From the NCBI RefSeq assembly GCF_013618475.1, contig NZ_JABJVN010000002.1:310001-374000 (forward strand): DNA of 64,000 nt, written 5' to 3'. Below are positions 27,500 through 35,082 of this stretch, piece by piece (the stretch's first letter is position 1; every line of letters begins with the position of its first letter). The notes under the pieces were generated by a model, which saw nothing but the letters and a program-made list of their open reading frames with translations, searched no databases and was not told where the DNA came from. Source of the DNA: Saccharibacillus deserti (lineage in GTDB: Bacteria > Bacillota > Bacilli > Paenibacillales > Paenibacillaceae). The translations under genes and the position numbers were made by a program.

Positions 27500-27609
27500 G
27501 AGAGCCCCGGCGATTTGCAGCAGGGTTTTTCGATTCTTATGCAGATTAGGCAAGACCCGCCTGCAATACTTGCGAGAGGAACGTCCATTTCTATGCGTTC
27601 GAGATATGG

Positions 27610-27645
27610 CAAAAAGGCCGGAGAATCATTCTCCGGCCTTTTTGC
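27610..27645. terminator. bidirectional terminator
   Basis: AAAAAGGCCGGAGAAT/ATTCTCCGGCCTTTTT is a near-perfect palindrome between the converging btuD and chemoreceptor genes. Confidence 0.95.
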
Positions 27646-27741
27646 GTTCCTGCCGCTTCGTTCGTTTCGTCGTGCGGTATTCCTGAATTTCCCGATTGAT
27701 CGCAATGTGGTTTGACTTGGATGCCTGTCCGGCCGCCCGGT

Positions 27742-29430
27742 TCAGATCTTGAAGCGCCGTACGACTTCTTCGAGTTCGTCGGCTTGTCGGCCGAGTTCGC
27801 CTACCGTGCGCGCATAAGATTCCATTTCTTCCAGTTGGCGTGCGCTGCCGGCGGAGACTTCCCCGACACGAGCTTGTACATGTTCCGTAATCCGAGCCGT
27901 TTCTTCGACCGAAGCACTGACTTGTTCGCTGCCGGCCGAGACCTGTTGGGTTGAAGCGGACACTTCCTGGACGGATTGGTTGAACTGCTGCATCAGGCTC
28001 ATCAATTCGTCGAAAGCCCCGCCTGCGCTGCGAACCGCTTCGGCGCCCGACATGATTTCGTGATGGACCGAGCCGATCGCTTCGACGGAACGTTCCGAGT
28101 TCTCGCGCAGCGCCGCCAGCGACTGTTCGATTTGTCCGGTGGCTGCACGGGACTGGTCGGACAGCTTCCGGACTTCTTCGGCGACGACAGCAAAGCCTCT
28201 TCCGTGCTCGCCGGCGCGGGCGGCTTCGATCGAAGCGTTGAGCGACAGCATTTGAATCTGTGCGGAAATGCTGGTGATCGCCTGCAGCACTTCCGTGATC
28301 TCGTCCGAACGCGAACCCATCGATTCGATAAAAGCGCGAGCCTGTACGGTCGTTTCCTGAACCCGGTTCATCTGTTCGACGGCTTGTTGGGCCCGTGCAT
28401 TGCCGGACACCGCTTCCTGGGAAGCGCGGGCAATCTGCTCGTTTACTTCGGCAGCCGCTTCGGCAATCTGCTGGATACCGCCGCTGATCTCTTCCATGGC
28501 TTTCGCATTCTCCGCGGTGCTGGAAGCGACCGTTTCGCTGCTCTCCGCGATTTCCGCGGCAGACGCAGAAGATTGTCCGCCGATTTCGTAGAGTACTCCG
28601 ATCCCCCGGGAAAGCTGCACGGAATCGCTTTTGACCCGGTCGGTCGCTTCGAGAACCTGTCCGATCATACTGCGCAGATTGGTGGTCATCTGCTGGAACG
28701 CCGAAGCGAGCTGCGCGATTTCGTCGCGTCCTTGTACTTCGATATTTTCCTGCAGATCGCCTTCGGCAACAAGCCGGGCATGCTTGACCAACCGCCCTAG
28801 CGGCTTGGTCATCTGCCGGCTGACGGCAGCCGCGATCAATCCGCCGAGAATAATAACGACAAGGGTAATGCCGAGGCTTGTGAGCAGGATGGCCTGCGTC
28901 ACCTGCGTGACAAAGTTGGCGTCCAGCGTACCGGCAATCAAAAGCGTTCCGCCGGGGATCGCCAGATAACCCTGCAGATCGGCATTGTCGCCGCTTTGAT
29001 TAAGCGGAGTAATTACCGGTTCCTTGCCGCTTTTCAGAGCCTGCTGCATAAAGGGGGTGACCGGAAGTTTGGCTCCCGCTTCGAGTTCCGAGCCGTTGCT
29101 GGCCAGCACCACAGACGCTTCCTTGTCCTGAATATTCACAATATAAACGTTTTCGAGACGGAACTCGGCTGCCGAATCGTTGAGATAAGTCTGGATCTTC
29201 ATCGAAGCCGCCGCATTGGCTTTGGCCGCCATTCCGGCTTGGGTCGAATCGAGTCCGCCCGCAATTTCAGAGACGCTCAAATCCAAGGTTTTGCTGAATT
29301 CGGGTATAATCCGGCTGTGCAGGGTATTATTGAATATGAAGAAAAAACTTCCGCAAAGAAGCAGGCTTACCGCAAGGATGATGCTTCCCGACAAAACGAT
29401 GATCTTACGGCTGATGGAACGGTTTAGCAT
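27742..29430 (-). CDS. methyl-accepting chemotaxis protein
   Basis: Membrane chemoreceptor of 562 residues that signals to CheA/CheW. Layout: TM1 (~residues 8-32), an extracellular Cache-like sensor (~33-185), TM2 (LLTSLGITLVVIILGGLIAA), HAMP domain (SRQMTKPLGRLVKHARLVAEGD), and a cytoplasmic coiled-coil signalling domain with the hairpin tip SLNASIEAARAGEHGRGFAVV and VAEEVRKLSDQS. Start ATG at 29430 has GGGGGAG upstream; the frame extends further upstream without an SD. Ligand unknown. It is monocistronic. Confidence 0.95.
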   Translation of the reverse strand: MLNRSISRKIIVLSGSIILAVSLLLCGSFFFIFNNTLHSRIIPEFSKTLDLSVSEIAGGLDSTQAGMAAKANAAASMKIQTYLNDSAAEFRLENVYIVNIQDKEASVVLASNGSELEAGAKLPVTPFMQQALKSGKEPVITPLNQSGDNADLQGYLAIPGGTLLIAGTLDANFVTQVTQAILLTSLGITLVVIILGGLIAAAVSRQMTKPLGRLVKHARLVAEGDLQENIEVQGRDEIAQLASAFQQMTTNLRSMIGQVLEATDRVKSDSVQLSRGIGVLYEIGGQSSASAAEIAESSETVASSTAENAKAMEEISGGIQQIAEAAAEVNEQIARASQEAVSGNARAQQAVEQMNRVQETTVQARAFIESMGSRSDEITEVLQAITSISAQIQMLSLNASIEAARAGEHGRGFAVVAEEVRKLSDQSRAATGQIEQSLAALRENSERSVEAIGSVHHEIMSGAEAVRSAGGAFDELMSLMQQFNQSVQEVSASTQQVSAGSEQVSASVEETARITEHVQARVGEVSAGSARQLEEMESYARTVGELGRQADELEEVVRRFKI

Positions 29431-29841
29431 GATGAACTCCCCCTTTTTGATCAAACGAAAGCAGTACTGAGCAAGGTGCCGGCCGTCTGCAGCGAGCAAC
29501 CAAAAGTCGCGGATTCTCCAAAGAATCGGGACTAAAGGTGCTTTAACAGCGGTTTTAGATAGGTCTTAAGGATTGCGAAAAAAACAAAATATACGAACGT
29601 TGGACTTAACTAATCCATATCATACATGAGAATAGACAAATTTGACCAGATTCATGTAAGCTCTTTTTACAAATTCTGAATATTCCCGTATTTGGTGCGT
29701 TTTTTACTGAAAAAGTCCTATAAAATTAAATGTACAAAAATGATCGGAATAATGGTACTATGAGTACGAATTAAAACCCGGCTTTTTACGCACGGGCAGT
29801 TGACCGCTGTTCGAATACAGTCAGAGAGAGGGATTGGACGA
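29431..29841. other. AT-rich divergent intergenic region
   Basis: This 411-nt region between the chemoreceptor and tcyP is much more AT-rich than its surroundings and holds no credible ORF. It must carry both promoters. GGAATAATGG at 29746-29755 repeats the element seen before cysT, with TACTAT (29756-29761) as a possible tcyP -10 just after it. Confidence 0.5.
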
Positions 29842-31242
29842 ATGGAAACCTTTTTTGTAATCTTGAATATCGCGGGATTGGCGGGATTGGCCGTGCTGCT
29901 GTATATCATGCAGAAACGCCATGTCTCGTTCAGCAAGCGGGTCTTTACCGCACTGGGTCTGGGCATTCTGCTCGGCGGTGCGCTTCAATGGATCTATTCC
30001 GCCGAGTCGGAAGTCGTCTCGCGTTCGATGGATTGGTACAGCCTGCTCGGCAGCGGTTACGTCGGGCTGCTGCAGATGATCGTCATTCCGCTGATTATGG
30101 TCTCGATCATTACGGCCATCATGAATATCAAAGGTGGCAAGAAGCTTGGCAAGATCAGTGCTTCGGTACTGATTACGCTCGTACTGACGACGGCGATCGC
30201 CGCGACGGTCGGCATCGTATCCGCCATGGCGTTCGGATTGAACGCCGAAGATCTGCTGGCCGGACAAGGTCAGGCGGAAATTGATCGCGGAGCATCGCTG
30301 GAATCGAGACTCGGCGACGTGGAAGGAGTATCGCTGCCCGAACAGATTCTGTCCTTCATCCCGACCAATCCGTTCGCGGATATGACAGGGGCCCGTCCTT
30401 CCTCGACGCTTGCCGTCGTTATTTTCTCGGCCTTTATCGGTTTGGCCGTCCTGGGCCTTGACCGCAAAAACGCCCAGCAGGCGGAAACGTTCCGCGGTAT
30501 GGTCAATGCGGTACACGGCGTCGTGATGCGCATTGTAACGATGATTCTGCGCTTGACGCCGTACGGCATCCTGGCGCTGATCGCCAAGATGATGGCGACG
30601 ACCGATCCGGCGGGAATCGCCAAGCTGGCCGAGTTCGTCATCGCTTCGTACGTGGCGCTGATCGTGATGTTCGTGATTCACCTGCTGATTCTGCTGCTGT
30701 TCGGCATGAACCCGGTCACTTATGCGAAAAAAGTTCTCTCGACGCTGATCTTCGCCTTCACCTCGCGTTCCAGCGCGGCGACCATTCCGCTGAACATCGA
30801 GACGCAGACGAAGAAGCTCGGCGTATCCGAAGGCGTGGCGAATCTGTCCGCAAGCTTCGGCGCGACTATCGGCCAGAACGGCTGCGCTGGGATTTATCCG
30901 GCCATGCTGGCTGTGATGATCGCTCCGGCTGCGGGTGTCGAAGTGAATATTTCCTTCATTCTGACCCTGATCGCCGTTGTCGCGATCAGCTCGTTCGGTG
31001 TAGCCGGTGTCGGCGGCGGAGCGACATTCGCAGCTTTGATCGTGCTGTCGACGATGAACCTGCCGGTCGCTTTGGCCGGTCTGCTGATCGCCGTCGAGCC
31101 GCTGATCGATATGGGCCGTACCGCTCTGAACGTCAACGATTCGATGGTAGCGGGTGTCGTAACCGGCAAAGTCACGGGCGAGATCGACAAGAAAACGTTC
31201 GATTCTCCCGATACGCCGGAACTTGAAGCGGCACATGCCTGA
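29842..31242 (+). CDS. tcyP: L-cystine sodium/proton symporter TcyP-like
   Basis: Secondary transporter of the dicarboxylate/amino acid:cation symporter family. The 466-residue length and the motifs GLLQMIVIPLIMVSIITAI, AFTSRSSAATIPLN and GVAGVGGGATFAALIVLS match B. subtilis TcyP (463 aa), the cystine transporter. Eight membrane helices plus two re-entrant loops are expected. ATG at 29842 follows AGAGAGGGA. A possible sulfur-control element upstream supports the cystine assignment over glutamate or dicarboxylate. Confidence 0.9.
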   Translation: METFFVILNIAGLAGLAVLLYIMQKRHVSFSKRVFTALGLGILLGGALQWIYSAESEVVSRSMDWYSLLGSGYVGLLQMIVIPLIMVSIITAIMNIKGGKKLGKISASVLITLVLTTAIAATVGIVSAMAFGLNAEDLLAGQGQAEIDRGASLESRLGDVEGVSLPEQILSFIPTNPFADMTGARPSSTLAVVIFSAFIGLAVLGLDRKNAQQAETFRGMVNAVHGVVMRIVTMILRLTPYGILALIAKMMATTDPAGIAKLAEFVIASYVALIVMFVIHLLILLLFGMNPVTYAKKVLSTLIFAFTSRSSAATIPLNIETQTKKLGVSEGVANLSASFGATIGQNGCAGIYPAMLAVMIAPAAGVEVNISFILTLIAVVAISSFGVAGVGGGATFAALIVLSTMNLPVALAGLLIAVEPLIDMGRTALNVNDSMVAGVVTGKVTGEIDKKTFDSPDTPELEAAHA

Positions 31243-31282
31243 TTCGGTATCGAAGATAAGCTCTGACCAACCTGTTTGATAG

Positions 31283-31306
31283 AAACGGCCTTCGGGCCGT
31301 TTTTTT
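31283..31306 (+). terminator. tcyP terminator
   Basis: AAACGGCC-TTCG-GGCCGTTT followed by Ts. Confidence 0.92.
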
Positions 31307-31456
31307 GTTCGGTGGATCCTTCGTGTTCGGCAGGCTCAAAAAACAGTGGTATAAAAGCGGCCGCCATGGTAAAGTGATACAGGACTTCGGGTGCCGGATC
31401 ATCGGTGCACGGCGTTTTTTGGCGTGCTTCCTGTCGGGAGCTTCGAAGATCCGATT

Positions 31457-31496
31457 ACGCGGTTCGTAACCATCCCGCGATACCAAAACTAGGGGG
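31457..31496 (+). promoter_or_regulatory. preQ1-I riboswitch
   Basis: Small H-type pseudoknot aptamer for the queuosine precursor preQ1. P1 is CGCGG/CCGCG (31458-31462 with 31475-31479), the loop begins TTCGTAACC, and the A-rich tail is ATACCAAAACTAGG. The tail runs into the SD AGGGGG (31491-31496), so ligand binding should hide the ribosome site of the following transporter gene, as in translational preQ1-I switches. Confidence 0.82.
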
Positions 31497-31504
31497 CTTA
31501 TTCG

Positions 31505-32245
31505 GTGTTCAACTTCACTTGGGGCGTTTTTTTCGTCCTGGTCAATTTTGCGTTCTTCCTGCTCTGTTTCAAGTTTTTCGGTAAAAAAGGACTGTATGCC
31601 TGGGTCGGCGTGGCAACCGTGATCGCCAATATCCAGGTAACCAAAACGATCGATATGCTGGGGATCACCATGACACTCGGCAATGCCATGTATGTGAGCG
31701 TCTATATGACGACGGATCTGCTGAATGAGCGTTACGGCGTCAAAGCCGCGCGGCGTGCGGTATGGTTCGGATTTTTCATGCTGATTATGACGACGGTCAT
31801 CATGCAGATGGTGCTGCGCTTCCAACCGTCGGAAGTCGACTTTGCCCAGGGACCGATGGAAGCCTTGTTCGGACTTCTTCCTAGACTTGCGCTCGGTAGT
31901 CTGACGGCTTACCTGGTCAGCCAGCTGCTGGACGTTTATCTGTATGCGGCGATCCGGCGCAAATTTGCCGCGTCGCACCAGCTGTGGATTCGCAATAACG
32001 GCAGCGGCTTCATCAGTTCTTTTATCGATACGCTGATCTTCTGTCTGATCGCGTTCACCGGTCCGGAGTACGGAAGTTTTTCGATCTGGCTCCAGCTCTT
32101 CATTTCGACCTACGTGTTCAAATTTATTCTGACCGCAGCCGGTACGCCTGTACTCTATTGGGCGCGCGGCATGAAAGTGCCGGCCGAAGAAGCCGATTCC
32201 GGCCTGCCGCCCGTTTCTCCCGAGAAGATTGGGGTAAAAGGATAA
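31505..32245 (+). CDS. queuosine precursor transporter (VUT family, YhhQ-like)
   Basis: Membrane protein of 246 residues with about six helices, likely importing preQ0/preQ1 or queuine. Family features are the early KTIDMLGITMTLGNAMYV, YMTTDLLNERYG and ISSFIDTLIFCLIAF. Translation starts at a GTG (31505) 8 nt after AGGGGG. A preQ1-I riboswitch overlaps that SD, which strongly supports the substrate. No queuosine biosynthesis genes are nearby, so the cell may rely on salvage or make it elsewhere. Confidence 0.92.
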   Translation: MFNFTWGVFFVLVNFAFFLLCFKFFGKKGLYAWVGVATVIANIQVTKTIDMLGITMTLGNAMYVSVYMTTDLLNERYGVKAARRAVWFGFFMLIMTTVIMQMVLRFQPSEVDFAQGPMEALFGLLPRLALGSLTAYLVSQLLDVYLYAAIRRKFAASHQLWIRNNGSGFISSFIDTLIFCLIAFTGPEYGSFSIWLQLFISTYVFKFILTAAGTPVLYWARGMKVPAEEADSGLPPVSPEKIGVKG

Positions 32246-32305
32246 ACGTATGCATCGCCCGTCGATGCGGCAGTACTTCATCTAACCGAAGGAGGCGTTT
32301 GGCAA

Positions 32306-32608
32306 GTGAGTGCAATCCTACACATGGTGACGTTTACCCTGCATACCGGCAAAGATAATGAAGAGGCGGAAGCCTTTTTGGAGGAAAGTCGGAAAGTTCT
32401 CACCGGGATTCCGGGAGTCGGGAACTTTGAAGTGCTTCGCCAGGTTAGCACGAAAAATGAGCACGATTACGGCTTCTCGATGAAATTTGCCGACCAAGGC
32501 GCGTACGAAGCTTACAATGCCCATCCGGTGCACGTGAAATACGTCGCCGAAGTTTGGGAATCCAAGGTTCGCAGTTTCCGGGAGACCGATCTGGTCGCCT
32601 GGGAATAG
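32306..32608 (+). CDS. Dabb family (stress-responsive A/B barrel) protein
   Basis: A 100-residue protein with the dimeric alpha-beta barrel pattern: HMVTFTLHTGK at the start, KVLTGIPGVGNFEVLRQ, DYGFSMKFADQGAYEAYNAHPVH. Such domains occur in stress-related and small enzyme families; no catalytic role can be assigned. Start is GTG at 32306 with GGAGGCG 8 nt upstream. It lies 60 bp after the transporter gene, same strand, and may share its transcript. Confidence 0.88.
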   Translation: MSAILHMVTFTLHTGKDNEEAEAFLEESRKVLTGIPGVGNFEVLRQVSTKNEHDYGFSMKFADQGAYEAYNAHPVHVKYVAEVWESKVRSFRETDLVAWE

Positions 32609-32636
32609 CGGGACTTGGATTCACACGGAATATGAA

Positions 32637-32673
32637 AAAGAGAGGCCTCCCGATAAATCGGGAGGCCTCTTTG
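32637..32673. terminator. bidirectional terminator
   Basis: AGAGGCCTCCCGA-TAAA-TCGGGAGGCCTCT flanked by A and T runs, between converging genes. Confidence 0.95.
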
Positions 32674-32710
32674 CTTTGCAGCTTTAAGATCCGGCTCCGG
32701 CTTAACGGCG

Positions 32711-33805
32711 TCAGCCGATGACGGTCAATTCTTTGGGGAAAGTCGTAAGCACATCCACGCCGTCCGCGGTTACGATAACATCGTCTTCGATCCGGACGCC
32801 GCATTCGCCCGCCACATAGATGCCCGGCTCGACCGTAAAGCACAGACCTTCCGTAACGAGTTCTTCGTTGGCTCCGTGAACGGACGGATATTCATGCACA
32901 TCCATGCCTAATCCGTGCCCCAGGCGATGCATAAAGTAAGGCCCGTATCCGGCTTCGGCAATGACTTCGCGCGCGGCCGCGTCGACCGAAGCGAGCGTGA
33001 CGCCCGGACGGGTGAGCGCGATCGCGGCCAGATTTGCGGCGAGCACCGTTTCGTAAATCTTGACCGATTCGTCGCTAGGGCGTTCGGCCACGGCGAAGGT
33101 GCGGGTAATATCCGACGCATAGCCGTCCAGATAGACGCCCATATCGAACATGAGCATATCGCCGGCCGCGATTCGGCGTGAGCCCGGATTGCCGTGCGGC
33201 AGCGCCGTTTTGTCGCCGGTGAGCACCATCGTATCGAACGAAGGGCCCTGCGCGCCGAGTTTCTTCATTTGATACTCCAGTTCGGCCACGATCTCGATTT
33301 CGGTGACGCCCACGCGCACATGCTTGATTCCTTCGGTCAGCACCGCTTCGATCAGATGGACCGCCCGGCGCAGCTTTTCGATTTCTTCCGGCGTTTTGGC
33401 GGCGCGCAGCGCGCTCAGTACACCGCCCACATCGGCGTAGGTCGAAGCGTGAAGCGCCGCGTTCAGACGTTCGAACCGGGCGACCGACAGATGGTCTTTT
33501 TCGATGCCGAACGCACCCGAAATACCGCCGATCCAGCCCTGCAGCAGAGCGTACGCATCGTCGGTATCGCTGTGGGTACGAATCAGCGGAACGGAAGATT
33601 CGGCTTTGGCCGCTTCCAGATCCAGTGCCGGCACGACCAGGAACGGTTCGTCGTGCTTGGGAACCGCAAGCCCGAGAAACCGCTCGTGCGGATCGGAGAA
33701 AAAACCGGTCAGGTAGCCGACGTGTTTCGGATCGGTAATCAGCACGCCGTCGAGCGACTGCCGCTCCATATGGGTTCTGAGCTGTGTCCAGCGGTGATCG
33801 TTCAT
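32711..33805 (-). CDS. M24 family Xaa-Pro peptidase
   Basis: Metallopeptidase of 364 residues that removes N-terminal residues ahead of proline (aminopeptidase P/prolidase type). An N-terminal creatinase domain (1-~125) precedes the pita-bread catalytic domain. Metal ligands are visible in MLMFDMGVYLDGYASDITR (two Asp), HRLGHGLGMDVHE (His), FTVEPGIYV (Glu) and GVRIEDDVIV (Glu). Its ATG overlaps the stop of the upstream MBL gene by 4 nt, so both are translated from one mRNA. Confidence 0.93.
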   Translation of the reverse strand: MNDHRWTQLRTHMERQSLDGVLITDPKHVGYLTGFFSDPHERFLGLAVPKHDEPFLVVPALDLEAAKAESSVPLIRTHSDTDDAYALLQGWIGGISGAFGIEKDHLSVARFERLNAALHASTYADVGGVLSALRAAKTPEEIEKLRRAVHLIEAVLTEGIKHVRVGVTEIEIVAELEYQMKKLGAQGPSFDTMVLTGDKTALPHGNPGSRRIAAGDMLMFDMGVYLDGYASDITRTFAVAERPSDESVKIYETVLAANLAAIALTRPGVTLASVDAAAREVIAEAGYGPYFMHRLGHGLGMDVHEYPSVHGANEELVTEGLCFTVEPGIYVAGECGVRIEDDVIVTADGVDVLTTFPKELTVIG

Positions 33806-34545
33806 TCTTTATCCACTCCCGTAAATGATCTTTTTGCGATTTTTTGCAAACCGCCGCGTACGTCGCCTTCGAACAGTCCGCCGTGGTAGCACAGCACCCG
33901 CTCGATATCGAGTTCCAGCAGTTGATTCAGCGAAGCGGCGGCCTGATCCATGTTCAGCGTAAAACGCGGTTCCGACAGTGCCAGTTCGCCGTCCGCGATC
34001 CGCAGCGCATCGCCTGCGATCAGCAGTTTCTCGTCCGGTACATAGAGGCTGATATGCCCCGGCGTATGTCCGGGCGTATGCAGCACACGAAGGCCGCCCT
34101 GCAGCGGAAGCTGCTCTCCATGTTCCAAGACTCGCGTTACAAGGCCCGGAACGAGGGAGCTCAGCATCTGCTGCATCGGCTCGCGCCGCTCCGGCGGCAT
34201 CTTCTCAAGCTGCCCCGGCTGCAATTTGATCAGCGGCTTCTCGCCTTCGAGATAAGGACGCTCATCGCCGTGCGCCCATACTTCGACGTGCGGCAGCCGC
34301 TCCAGCACGTCAGGCAGCGTGCCGATATGATCGGCATCCTGATGGGTCAACAGGATGCGTTTGATCGATTCGGGTGCCAGGCCGGCTTGGCGAATATGCT
34401 GTTCCAACTGTCCGTACATGCCGGGCAGTCCCGTATCGACCAGCGTCAATCCGTCTTCGTCGGCAAGCAGGGCCGCATGGAACACGCTTACCGTTTCTCC
34501 GTTTAACGTCAAAGCCAGATCTGTTATTCCCGTTGTAATTTTCAT
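33802..34545 (-). CDS. MBL-fold metallohydrolase
   Basis: Beta-lactamase-fold hydrolase of 247 residues with the variant metal motif HQDADH (residues 68-73), HTPGHTPGHISL and AGDALR. The substitution of the second His by Asp is common in this subgroup. It is the first gene of a two-gene operon with the M24 peptidase. The only clear SD (GGGGAGG) lies ~22 nt before the ATG, further than usual. Substrate unknown. Confidence 0.85.
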   Translation of the reverse strand: MKITTGITDLALTLNGETVSVFHAALLADEDGLTLVDTGLPGMYGQLEQHIRQAGLAPESIKRILLTHQDADHIGTLPDVLERLPHVEVWAHGDERPYLEGEKPLIKLQPGQLEKMPPERREPMQQMLSSLVPGLVTRVLEHGEQLPLQGGLRVLHTPGHTPGHISLYVPDEKLLIAGDALRIADGELALSEPRFTLNMDQAAASLNQLLELDIERVLCYHGGLFEGDVRGGLQKIAKRSFTGVDKE

Positions 34546-34627
34546 GAGTATCGCCGGATGACCGGCCGCACCTCCCCTAAATTTCGGTTATCGCGCCGCA
34601 CCTGTTCGTACGGAGCTTACGCTCTTT

Positions 34628-34657
34628 ATTATAGACCATGAAGCGGAGAGGAGCCAA
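34628..34657 (-). promoter_or_regulatory. promoter of the MBL-M24 operon
   Basis: Read on the minus strand: TTGGCT, 18 nt, TATAAT. Confidence 0.55.
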
Positions 34658-34684
34658 AAATACAGCGTGCTTCCAGTATCAGGG

Positions 34685-34714
34685 TTGACATTTTTCATAA
34701 AGACAAGCTATGAT
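34685..34714 (+). promoter_or_regulatory. strong sigma-A promoter of the rtcB leader
   Basis: Perfect -35 TTGACA (34685-34690), 18 nt, -10 TATGAT (34709-34714). It directs transcription into the short leader ORF, the structured RNA and rtcB. Confidence 0.82.
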
Positions 34715-34747
34715 AAGTTTACTATTTGGCAAAGGAGGATGGCAGCA

Positions 34748-34837
34748 ATGATCGTCGTTAACCGTTTGAAAGCTCATTTGACAATCGAACAACATTCTTT
34801 CGTTCTGCCTGTCCTCGACGGGTGCGGTTTGGTTTGA
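34748..34837 (+). CDS. 29-codon leader ORF upstream of rtcB
   Basis: ATG at 34748 with AAAGGAGG (34731-34738) 9 nt upstream, immediately after the strong promoter; it ends at TGA 34835-34837. The peptide begins MIVVNRLKAHL and has no family I know and no run of repeated codons. The SD quality suggests real translation, as in leader peptides that couple ribosome position to attenuation. Alternatively it is the start of a frameshifted gene, because another frame stays open across the following ~170 nt to a TAG near 34995. Confidence 0.45.
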   Translation: MIVVNRLKAHLTIEQHSFVLPVLDGCGLV

Positions 34838-34877
34838 CTATTTCGGTGCCGCCGATTCTTTTCCTGCGAAGGGTTTA

Positions 34878-34991
34878 CCTGAACAGGATAACGGGTCGCG
34901 GCTTCGCGGTCTGCTGATGTTTTCCGGTCAATTTCGATTGACGGTGAGATCCGGCAGCCGGGAATTTCCGTCAATCGTTCAGGCCCGACCG
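34878..34991 (+). promoter_or_regulatory. switch-like structured leader RNA of rtcB
   Basis: Segment B ATTGACGG (34937-34944) can pair either with upstream A CCGGTCAAT (34924-34932) across a TTCG loop, or with downstream C CCGTCAAT (34968-34975); flanking bases make B/C a 10-bp perfect helix capped by CCGG-CAG-CCGG. CCTGAAC (34878-34884) can pair with GTTCAGG (34977-34983) to close the domain. GTCGCGGCT (34895-34903) is complementary, with one bulge, to the 5' arm of the terminator that follows. These are alternatives, as in attenuators and riboswitches. I cannot assign a known family. Confidence 0.55.
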
Positions 34992-34995
34992 GCAT

Positions 34996-35023
34996 AGCCG
35001 CGGACGAGAGTTCGCGGCTTTTT
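34996..35023 (+). terminator. attenuator-type terminator before rtcB
   Basis: AGCCGCGGAC-GAGA-GTTCGCGGCT forms a 10-bp stem with a GAGA tetraloop followed by five Ts, only ~60 nt upstream of rtcB and downstream of its apparent promoter. Confidence 0.85.
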
Positions 35024-35082
35024 GTTATGCTTTTTTACCTGTATACCTCCCGATTTGTCCAAATAGAAAGGAATGGATTTTT

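Noticed and set aside
34546-34580. Nine-codon GTG ORF overlapping the start of the MBL gene
   Set aside because: GTG lies too close to the GGGGAGG SD; too short to support without conservation.
34803-34995. Open frame continuing after the 29-codon rtcB leader ORF, suggesting a frameshifted gene
   Set aside because: No start codon of its own, no known family, and the segment is dominated by RNA-like inverted repeats; kept only as an alternative in the leader entry.
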